Shown here piece by piece: positions 1 through 5,435 of a DNA stretch of 8,052 nt (positions are counted from its first letter, which is position 1; each line of letters starts with the position of its first letter). Source of the DNA: Ignavibacteria bacterium (GTDB lineage Bacteria > Bacteroidota > Ignavibacteria > Kapaibacteriales > UBA4661); the NCBI GenBank assembly GCA_013298375.1, contig JAAFHM010000207.1, positions 1 to 8,052 on the forward strand, read 5' to 3'. The notes beneath the pieces are model-generated. The model searched no databases, was not told the origin of the DNA, and saw only the letters and a program-made list of their open reading frames with translations. The translations under genes and the position numbers were made by a program.

Positions 1-894
1 CCAAGTTCTTTGAGTGTTGCTGGCACATATGCTGTCCAAGTTGTTCAAAATGGTAGTACCATATTTGCTGGAATTTTGAGCATGATACCAGAAATTGCCA
101 TTTTTGCTCCAGCTATTTCAAACATATTTCCACCCTACTTGCGTGAAAGCGGCATTATGACGATTACAGGGGTTAATTTCTCAACTCAGGCAGTTGTAAG
201 GCTTGATACAACAGTTCTCCCAATCGTAAGCGTTTCTCCAACACAAATTATGTTAGCATTTCCTCCTTTTTTGGGCTATCGAATTCCAACCATGATAATT
301 TCAGTCACAAATCCAGATGGACAAAGTGCGATACGAGACTTTGGCGGAATTATTATTGACCCCAACGACCTACAGCTACTACCCGCCATTTCCAGAGTAT
401 CACCGAACAATCTTGGTTTGGAAAACTCTGCCATAACTCTTACTATTACTGGCTTTAATTTTTCAACTCAAGCTATTGTACGACTTGGTGCCACTGTGCT
501 GGAAATTCGGAGTATAAGCTCCACTCGCATTGTTGCTCACGTTCCACCTATTCCAGCTGGGAATTATTTGTTATCAGTGACTAATCCTAATGGTTACGCT
601 GCAGATCAGTTTTGGGGTATCATTGTTGGAGTTAAAAACCTTGACCTTTCTACCACCCTCTTCCCCAACCCCGCCACAACCGCTCTAACGCTCGAAACCA
701 CGCTCGACCGTGCATCTACGCTTGTTCTGGCGGTGCGCAATATCTTGGGGGAACTGGTGTTGGAAGAGCGCCGCGACGCGGCTTCTGGGCGATTCACCGC
801 GACGCTGGATGTTAGCGCACTTGCAAGCGGCGTATACCTGCTGGAAGCCAGTAATGGTGCGGCGCGGTGGTCACAAAAATTTGTCAAATATTAA
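1..894 (+). CDS. C-terminal part of a secreted IPT/TIG-repeat protein with T9SS type A sorting domain
   Basis: The frame is open from base 1, so the 5' end lies outside the window; the TTG at 10 is an internal Leu, not a start. The visible 297 residues begin in the end of one IPT-like unit (AGTYAV). Two further IPT/TIG immunoglobulin-like units follow, at about residues 36-122 and 130-211, each with an ITG-x-NFSTQA-x-VRL core and an SVTNP-x-G end. Residues about 219-297 are a type IX secretion sorting domain: FPNP at 221-224, an ILGE turn, GVYLL at 277-281 and a basic end, KFVKY. In known T9SS cargo this tail directs export across the outer membrane and is usually cleaved on surface attachment. 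The role is probably adhesive or structural, but the functional domain may lie upstream. The IPT part is AT-rich (sampled 60-base blocks 33-35% GC), while the sorting domain is 60-62% GC, with the change near base 640. The family call is secure; the function is unknown. Confidence 0.9.
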   Translation, partial: PSSLSVAGTYAVQVVQNGSTIFAGILSMIPEIAIFAPAISNIFPPYLRESGIMTITGVNFSTQAVVRLDTTVLPIVSVSPTQIMLAFPPFLGYRIPTMIISVTNPDGQSAIRDFGGIIIDPNDLQLLPAISRVSPNNLGLENSAITLTITGFNFSTQAIVRLGATVLEIRSISSTRIVAHVPPIPAGNYLLSVTNPNGYAADQFWGIIVGVKNLDLSTTLFPNPATTALTLETTLDRASTLVLAVRNILGELVLEERRDAASGRFTATLDVSALASGVYLLEASNGAARWSQKFVKY

Positions 895-912
895 CCAAAC
901 ACCCCCAAACCC

Positions 913-1389
913 ATGAAACAAACTGTTACCATGTACACCGACGGTGCGTGTAGCGGCAATCCCGGTCCGGGCGGCTTCGGCGCTATTCTCATTGCCGGGC
1001 AGCACCGCAAAGAACTTTCTGGCGGGTACCGCAAAACAACCAATAATCGTATGGAACTTCTGGGCGCTATTACGGGGCTGGAAGCGCTCACACGCCCATG
1101 CAGAGTGCTTCTGCACACGGATTCGTCATACATCGTGAACGCCGTCAACAAAGGCTGGGCAGTGCGCTGGCGCTCTCAAGGCTGGATGCGGAACAAAAAA
1201 GAGGCTGCCGAAAATCCCGATTTGTGGGAACGGCTTTTGGCGCTTTTGGAGAAACACGATGTTGAATTTATCTGGGTGCGCGGTCATGCGGGCAATGCGG
1301 AAAACGAATGCGCCGACCGTTTGGCGGTAGCTGCCTCGCAAGCGCATGATAGAGCGGTGGACGAGGAGTATGAGCGGCGGAATGGATAA
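913..1389 (+). CDS. rnhA: Ribonuclease HI
   Basis: This cytoplasmic enzyme cuts the RNA strand of RNA-DNA hybrids, removing R-loops and replication primers. The 158 residues match the usual bacterial length (E. coli 155). All catalytic residues are visible: D10 in TDGACSGNPGPGG, E48 in NNRMEL, D70 in HTDSSY, H125 in RGHAGN and D135 in CADRLA. The basic substrate-binding handle is present around residues 80-96 (GW-x-x-RW-x-x-QGW-x-x-NKK), so this is the E. coli-like type and not the short handle-less type. The ATG at 913 gives a start flush with the conserved first beta strand. No Shine-Dalgarno sequence precedes it. The gene begins 18 bases after the preceding secreted-protein gene and may be cotranscribed with it or have a promoter inside it. 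It converges on the TPR gene, with only 30 bases between the stop codons. Confidence 0.97.
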   Translation: MKQTVTMYTDGACSGNPGPGGFGAILIAGQHRKELSGGYRKTTNNRMELLGAITGLEALTRPCRVLLHTDSSYIVNAVNKGWAVRWRSQGWMRNKKEAAENPDLWERLLALLEKHDVEFIWVRGHAGNAENECADRLAVAASQAHDRAVDEEYERRNG

Positions 1390-1422
1390 ATTCTTACCGC
1401 GCAATTTTTGAGCAAGAATTTA
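1387..1422. terminator. Possible bidirectional terminator between convergent genes
   Basis: A perfect 9-bp inverted repeat, TAAATTCTT (1387-1395) and AAGAATTTA (1414-1422), has the rnhA stop codon as its left end and the TPR-gene stop codon as its right end. Inside it is a second small stem, GCGCAA (1399-1404) against TTGAGC (1408-1413), with one mismatch. The outer stem is AT-rich and no clear U-tract follows, so this is a weak candidate for a shared terminator and not a canonical one. Confidence 0.3.
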
Positions 1423-2733
1423 ACTTGGTCTCCGAGCGTTCAAATATGCCGTATATGCCTTCAAATTGTGTGCAGCCGCTTCTTCAAGCATGGTTGCGCC
1501 GCGTGCGGTCTCACCGCCAGCGCTCACGATAATGCCCGCATGATACCGCAAGACAGGATTCATGCTGTTCAGACGAAGCATCTGCCCCACAAGCGGCATT
1601 GCTTCTTGCGTTCTGCCGTTTTTGTGCAAAGCGTACGCATATGTGTCGAGCGCGTCAATATTGCCCGGACGACGCTTGTATTCTGCTTCGGCGCGTTGTA
1701 ATGCCTCAGGAAGATTGATAGAATGATTCAAACAAAATGCCGCATATTCGCGGTCAACGTTCCAGCCTTCCTGTTCGTGCTGCCGGAATGCCTCCAATGC
1801 TTTCATTTGCATCTCTTCGGCAGATTTTTTTTCGCCCATCGACAAATACACATCCGCAATCTGCTCAATAAACGTATGCTCCGGCGTTGTCTGCAAGGCG
1901 CTCACAAGCATTTCCACTGCTTTGAAGGGTTCGCCTTTCATTGCCTGAATACGCGCCAAACCGCTCAAAGCAAAGGGATAGTTGGGGCGCTCTTCCAAAA
2001 TTCCCCTGAAAACCCTGTCTGCCTCAGGCACGGCGTTTTTTTGCAAGAGCAAGATACCCGCATTGTACAGCACCCATGCCCGATTTTCCTGCCCGCGCAC
2101 ACCTGCATCTGCCGCAAGCCGCATGGCTTCTATTGCACCATCCAAATCACCGTGCAGTTCCCGCAAATACGACACCCGCGAATAGGAGCGCAAATCAGGG
2201 CGCGTTGCGGTCATCTTGTCCGCCGCTTTGACGGCGCGGTCGTAGTCGCCCAGTTCCGTGAGCGCATCGCAGAGAACGCCGTAGGCAGCCGAATTGTACG
2301 GATTTTGCGCCACGCAGCGTTCCGCCAGCGCAAGTGCGGGAGCGAACTGGTGTAGCGTCAGCAGCAACGTGGCTTGGGTAAGCATGGCATTCATGTCATT
2401 CGGAGCAAGGCGCAGTGCGCTTTCCAGCAAGATTCGTGCTTTCGGAATGTATTCGTGATGATTTCCCGTGACGCGGGCTTCTTGCATAAAAAGTTGTGCT
2501 AATTCAATATAATTTTTCGCAACATCAGGTTTTAAGCGGATCTGCTCGCGGTAATAATCCACACTGCGCTGGGCATTCAAAAATTCGGACGATGGTGATG
2601 ATTCTCCGGAGCGGCGTGAAATCGTCGGCGGCTCGGTGGCTTGTTTTTTTTGTAAACCGAAATACGTGCCGATTCCGCCGCCAACAATGCCGACAGCAAC
2701 AATGCCGATAAGAAGAGTTTTATTGATGGACAT
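1420..2733 (-). CDS. Membrane-anchored tetratricopeptide-repeat protein
   Basis: The protein has 437 residues. Residues 6-26 form one Gly/Val/Ile-rich hydrophobic segment after a short N-terminus with Lys5, a likely uncleaved anchor or signal. A Ser/Pro-rich linker spans about 30-52. The rest is a TPR superhelix: helix pairs with A-L-x-x-P spacing recur at about 72-111, 112-145, 146-180, 183-212, 218-250, 251-284, 285-320 and 355-424. TPR arrays bind other proteins; no catalytic domain is visible. The gene lies downstream of the DUF4331 gene on the same strand, 210 bases away. I recall TPR genes beside DUF4331 genes in other Bacteroidota, which would make a shared exported pathway plausible, but I cannot check that here. 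The ATG is preceded by a weak AAGG at 9-base spacing. The family call is firm; the partner and function are unknown. Confidence 0.88.
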   Translation of the reverse strand: MSINKTLLIGIVAVGIVGGGIGTYFGLQKKQATEPPTISRRSGESSPSSEFLNAQRSVDYYREQIRLKPDVAKNYIELAQLFMQEARVTGNHHEYIPKARILLESALRLAPNDMNAMLTQATLLLTLHQFAPALALAERCVAQNPYNSAAYGVLCDALTELGDYDRAVKAADKMTATRPDLRSYSRVSYLRELHGDLDGAIEAMRLAADAGVRGQENRAWVLYNAGILLLQKNAVPEADRVFRGILEERPNYPFALSGLARIQAMKGEPFKAVEMLVSALQTTPEHTFIEQIADVYLSMGEKKSAEEMQMKALEAFRQHEQEGWNVDREYAAFCLNHSINLPEALQRAEAEYKRRPGNIDALDTYAYALHKNGRTQEAMPLVGQMLRLNSMNPVLRYHAGIIVSAGGETARGATMLEEAAAHNLKAYTAYLNARRPS

Positions 2734-2734
2734 G

Positions 2735-2746
2735 AGGTAATACCTT
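2735..2746 (-). promoter_or_regulatory. Small dyad over the ribosome-binding site of the TPR gene
   Basis: AGGTA-A-TACCT (2735-2745) is an 11-base dyad that ends 2 bases before the TPR start codon on the minus strand. It covers most of the only Shine-Dalgarno-like sequence (AAGG, complement of 2743-2746). In RNA a one-base loop is impossible, so any effect would more likely be through protein binding. It may be chance. Confidence 0.2.
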
Positions 2747-2781
2747 GATTACAAGTACAAAAAAGTGCGACATAAAAACAA

Positions 2782-2905
2782 TACACACAAAGGCTTGGTC
2801 GGAGAGGAACAGCTTGAATGCGATGACGCAAGCATAACCCCAAAGAGCCTACGCGAGGAAGCGTGGTCGGCTTGGGTAAAGATACTTTCCAAGCCTCCGT
2901 GTGCA
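2782..2905 (-). other. Structured inverted-repeat element between DUF4331 and TPR genes (candidate RNA element or MITE-like repeat)
   Basis: On DNA the ends are near-perfect inverted repeats: CACAC-AA-AGGCTTGG (2784-2798) against CCAAGCCT-CC-GTGTG (2889-2903). Read as minus-strand RNA, the two mismatches become G-U pairs. The stem then grows to 17 continuous base pairs (2889-2905 with 2782-2798, three G-U), closing a loop of about 90 bases. Inside are a hairpin at 2812-2833 (GCTTG/CAAGC, with an alternative inner TGCG/CGCA register) and one at 2849-2866 (ACGC/GCGT core, loop of six). CCAAGCC also occurs on the minus strand at 2869-2875 and can pair with the same 5' arm, as can GGAAAG (plus 2906-2911) with CTTTCC (plus 2885-2890), so alternative folds exist. 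I recognise no known riboswitch consensus. It could be a leader of the TPR gene, a 3' end or processing site of the DUF4331 mRNA, or a small dispersed repeat. Confidence 0.45.
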
Positions 2906-2943
2906 GGAAAGCGGTACTCTGCGCACAAGTAGCCGCGATTATT

Positions 2944-5127
2944 CTACCGATTAACGGATACTTTTTGCGTGGAAATGCGCTGCCCATTCACTTCCAAGCC
3001 CAGCAAATACGCACCATTTGGCAGGGTGGATGTTTCCCACTGTATAGTATGCCGACCCGCCAACACTTGTTGGTCTGCCACAACGCCTAGCATTTTGCCT
3101 TGAACGTTGTATGCAACGACGCGCACGGCTGAGGTTTTCGTCACAACATATTCCACATTGACGGCTGCCGAAGAAGGGTTCGGATAAACACTCACAATGC
3201 TTCCAAGTGGTGCAGATGCTAGTCCGCCAATCGGATCTTCTTTCACTGCCACTATGAGGGGGCTACCGGAAGTCAGGCGTTTCACGTAATCGTAACCACG
3301 ATGCGGAGCAGGTTCGTAGGGGAAGGTGGTCAGAATTGGCAGGTCGTTTGCCGTCGGACCCGCATTGTAGGTGAGTTCTTTCACGAGTTGTGCTGACGCA
3401 AGGTCAGCGTATGCGCCCGACGTAGCATCGTCAAACCCAAGTCCTACTGCCGCAAGCACAAGTCCACCGACGGCTTGTAGCTCAATCGTTGTCACGTCAT
3501 CTTCCAAACGGCGACCATTCGGAAAACCGTCCATATGGGGAATAGCTTCAAGATTGCGATTCGTGTTGAACGGTGCAGCCGTCAAGCCGATTGCTGCTGC
3601 ACGAATCAAGCCCATGCGAGCATTGGTGCGGAACTCCGCCGTTGAGCGGTCTGTGACGGGCGTAGCCATATTCAAACGGAGCATATCGCCGCCATAGAGT
3701 TTGCCATCGGCTGCTTGCGTCAGGGGCAGGAAGTTGTGAATAAAGGGCTTTCCGGCACTGAGCGGACCACCGGTTTTGCCCGTTGCAAGTTGGTATGGAA
3801 TCACATTCGGCACGCCGAAATAGAAAATTGGGAAAATATCAATCAAGCGCGGTCTGCCCGCCGCGACTAATCCCGGCTGCAAGGGAACAGCAACAGCAGT
3901 ACCGGTAAAATTAGGCACAGTCGCAAGTTTGGTGAGTGCAAATGCACCGTCTTTGCCGTTGCGAAAGTCGAATCCGGGCGTGGTATAGGTTGGTATTGTG
4001 CCGATAGCTGGATACGACCGAGATTGTACACGGAGATTGGCAAGTGCTGGCACTGCGCCGCCGAATTTGCTATCGTCCATGTACAGCGCGAGTTCGGGGT
4101 TAGCAAAATACTCCACAAAGTCCTGTTCATCGGTGCTGTAGGGCGTAACGGCATTCCAACGGTCTTTCGCGCCGATAGGAATAACCGCCTCATTCGCCAG
4201 TGGCATTCCTAGGCGTGAGACCTGTACCCATGCGCCGCTATACGTTGGCTTGTCGCCTTTGGGCGAAAGCGTTTGAATTTGCGGACGCGCCGCCGAAGCC
4301 CACACGCCAATCACGTAGTCACCGTCCAGTGCATTCGCGGCTTGGCTGACGGGTTTGCGGTCTTTTTGCAGCATTTCGATAGGAATTTGCAAACAAATAG
4401 CGTGCGTATTGAAGCCAGCGACGGCATCACGCGCATTTGCAGGGTCGTTTGCATCATTGCCAAATTTTGTGCGGGTTTGCCCAAGGTCGAAAATTCCACC
4501 TAAGTCCACGAAAAAGGCATCATCACGAGGTCCGCAAAATACGGTCTCCCCTGAAGTTGCTGTTGCAACGGCAGCTTGGGCGATAGAGGCATAGCTCGCA
4601 CCTTTGCCCGCCGCACCGTCAATGGAACGAGGTCCGATATTGTTTGGGGGAACAACGCCATTTTGCACAACGGCGGTAAAGGTTCTGCCGCCATCGGTGC
4701 TTTTTTCGCAGGTGTAGGTTGTTTTCAGGTTTTCCTTGCCAAGGCGGATATTGAAGAACGTTGTGGGGTCTTCATTGACCTGCCGAAAGGTGAAACGGTA
4801 GGTAATATCATCAGTTGCAGCCCCTAATGCAGCAACGGACGTTTTGTTTTTGACGTGAATTTCGTAGCGAATATTTTCCCCAAAGGTTGCATAATTCGGA
4901 CCGCCTTCGGGCAGTTCGAGTGGAATATAATTCGCAATAATCGTTACCGTGTTCGGTTTGTCGGGTGAACGAAAGGCGTACAGGTCGGTATTATCGGCAA
5001 GGGGGTCGTTGCTGATAAGGGGCGCGTCGCGGTGGCTGGATGCGCCAACGGGGGTTGGGCGGCTCGTTACAAGATAGCCTGCCACAACCGTTGCTACAAG
5101 CGTAGCAAGGATGAAAAAACGCTTCAT
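2944..5127 (-). CDS. Secreted DUF4331 family protein with T9SS type A sorting domain
   Basis: This is a 727-residue exported protein. Residues 1-29 are a signal peptide (MKRFF, then a hydrophobic run to about 20, with likely cleavage near VGA-S). The mature protein opens with the DUF4331 signature SSHRDAPLI (30-38), then DPLADNTDLYAF (41-52) and an IANYIPL segment. DUF4331 occupies most of the chain; its biochemical function is not established. Residues about 643-727 are a type IX sorting domain: YPNP at 648-651, YNVQGK, LPNGAYLLGL and a basic end, KVSVNR. The protein is therefore predicted to cross the outer membrane and be surface-attached or released. The start ATG has GGAG 7 bases upstream. 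It is the first gene of a probable unit with the TPR gene. The upstream DNA is rich in palindromes, suggesting regulated expression. Family and export route are secure; the role is unknown. Confidence 0.95.
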   Translation of the reverse strand: MKRFFILATLVATVVAGYLVTSRPTPVGASSHRDAPLISNDPLADNTDLYAFRSPDKPNTVTIIANYIPLELPEGGPNYATFGENIRYEIHVKNKTSVAALGAATDDITYRFTFRQVNEDPTTFFNIRLGKENLKTTYTCEKSTDGGRTFTAVVQNGVVPPNNIGPRSIDGAAGKGASYASIAQAAVATATSGETVFCGPRDDAFFVDLGGIFDLGQTRTKFGNDANDPANARDAVAGFNTHAICLQIPIEMLQKDRKPVSQAANALDGDYVIGVWASAARPQIQTLSPKGDKPTYSGAWVQVSRLGMPLANEAVIPIGAKDRWNAVTPYSTDEQDFVEYFANPELALYMDDSKFGGAVPALANLRVQSRSYPAIGTIPTYTTPGFDFRNGKDGAFALTKLATVPNFTGTAVAVPLQPGLVAAGRPRLIDIFPIFYFGVPNVIPYQLATGKTGGPLSAGKPFIHNFLPLTQAADGKLYGGDMLRLNMATPVTDRSTAEFRTNARMGLIRAAAIGLTAAPFNTNRNLEAIPHMDGFPNGRRLEDDVTTIELQAVGGLVLAAVGLGFDDATSGAYADLASAQLVKELTYNAGPTANDLPILTTFPYEPAPHRGYDYVKRLTSGSPLIVAVKEDPIGGLASAPLGSIVSVYPNPSSAAVNVEYVVTKTSAVRVVAYNVQGKMLGVVADQQVLAGRHTIQWETSTLPNGAYLLGLEVNGQRISTQKVSVNR

Positions 5128-5134
5128 GGAAAAA

Positions 5135-5138
5135 CTCC
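5135..5138 (-). promoter_or_regulatory. Shine-Dalgarno sequence of the DUF4331 gene
   Basis: On the minus strand GGAG sits 7 bases before the ATG (5125-5127). It fixes the start in front of a proper signal peptide. It is one of only two convincing ribosome-binding sites in the window, the other being that of the symporter. Confidence 0.65.
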
Positions 5139-5156
5139 GGGTTGAGAATTGTAGGC

Positions 5157-5169
5157 GCTGTTCCTCTCC
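5157..5169 (-). repeat. 13-base leader segment complementary to the downstream intergenic element
   Basis: GCTGTTCCTCTCC here on the plus strand is the exact reverse complement of GGAGAGGAACAGC at 2801-2813. On the common minus-strand transcript the DUF4331 5' leader therefore carries GGAGAGGAACAGC, about 30 bases before the start codon. This can pair over 13 bp with the intergenic element beyond the gene's stop. Similarity does not extend past the 13 bases, so this is not simply a second full copy of the element. Confidence 0.5.
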
Positions 5170-5230
5170 ATCGCTTTACTGCTCATCACCGGTGTATAGT
5201 GTCAAATACGTTGGTTCTTTTGCTTTGGAT

Positions 5231-5258
5231 GTATCGAGAGTAAAATTTTTACTCATAC
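5231..5258. promoter_or_regulatory. Operator-like palindrome upstream of the DUF4331 gene
   Basis: GAGTAAAA-T-TTTTACTC (5238-5254) is a perfect 17-base dyad. GTAT (5231-5234) and ATAC (5255-5258) add slightly offset outer arms. It lies about 110 bases before the DUF4331 start codon. The size and symmetry suit a dimeric transcription factor site. I recognise no named regulator's consensus. Confidence 0.4.
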
Positions 5259-5260
5259 CG

Positions 5261-5281
5261 AATGTACATTGCCTTTGCAAA
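5261..5281. promoter_or_regulatory. Two further short palindromes in the DUF4331 upstream region
   Basis: AATGTACATT (5261-5270) is a perfect 10-base palindrome and TTTGCAAA (5274-5281) a perfect 8-base one, immediately beyond the 17-base dyad. A fourth, CACCGGTG, lies at 5187-5194. Each alone could be chance; the clustering suggests a control region. No convincing -33/-7 (TTTG, TAnnTTTG) pair was found nearby. Confidence 0.25.
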
Positions 5282-5322
5282 AGACGTTTAGGAACATCAG
5301 CGAAACAAGTCATTCAATGTTA

Positions 5323-5402
5323 TCCACGAATCGCACGAATGAACACGAATCAAGAGCCTTGATAGTAGAGTTTCATTCGTGAAGATTTGTGTGATTCGTG
5401 GA
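5323..5402. repeat. 80-base palindromic intergenic repeat built of CACGAAT units
   Basis: The left arm holds three CACGAAT units (5325-5331, 5334-5340, 5344-5350) at 9-10 base spacing; the right arm holds the complementary ATTCGTG units, one as ATTTGTG. Bases 5323-5340 pair with 5385-5402 (18 positions, two G-T), then three mismatches, then 5344-5350 pair perfectly with 5375-5381. The apex has its own CAAG-AGC-CTTG hairpin (5351-5361). It lies 34 bases past the protease stop codon. No U-tract follows on the minus strand, so it is not a standard terminator. Similar CACGAAT repeats recur between genes in diverse bacteria as I recall, making this a likely dispersed REP-like element. Confidence 0.7.
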
Positions 5403-5435
5403 AAAAAATATTACGAGTTATTTCACTTGCGGTCC

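Noticed and set aside
1723..2355. Long plus-strand open frame of 210 codons
   Set aside because: It is antisense to the TPR gene, whose repeat pattern is unmistakable; the plus-strand peptide has no domain pattern and no ribosome-binding site.
2782..2905. tRNA, tmRNA or known riboswitch
   Set aside because: No T-loop GTTCRA, anticodon arm or CCA-end geometry was found, and I could match no cobalamin, TPP, FMN, SAM or c-di-GMP core to it on either strand.
2577..2987. Minus-strand open frame of 136 codons spanning the DUF4331-TPR gap
   Set aside because: It overlaps the ends of both real genes in another frame. The peptide is low in recognisable features and is better explained as a shadow over the structured element.
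3371..4827. Several short plus-strand open frames
   Set aside because: All are antisense to the DUF4331 gene, which is continuous and matches its family along its length.
2801..5169. Insertion sequence or transposon bounded by the 13-base inverted copies
   Set aside because: The enclosed gene is DUF4331, not a transposase; the copies are not at matching element ends and no target-site duplication was seen.
5180..5215. Sigma-70 promoter from adjacent TTGACA and TATACA on the minus strand
   Set aside because: The two hexamers are separated by a single base, so they cannot act as -35 and -10 of one promoter.
5325..5400. CRISPR-like short repeats
   Set aside because: The 7-base CACGAAT units are mirrored into a hairpin with 2-3 base gaps; there are no 25-40 base direct repeats with unique spacers and no cas genes.
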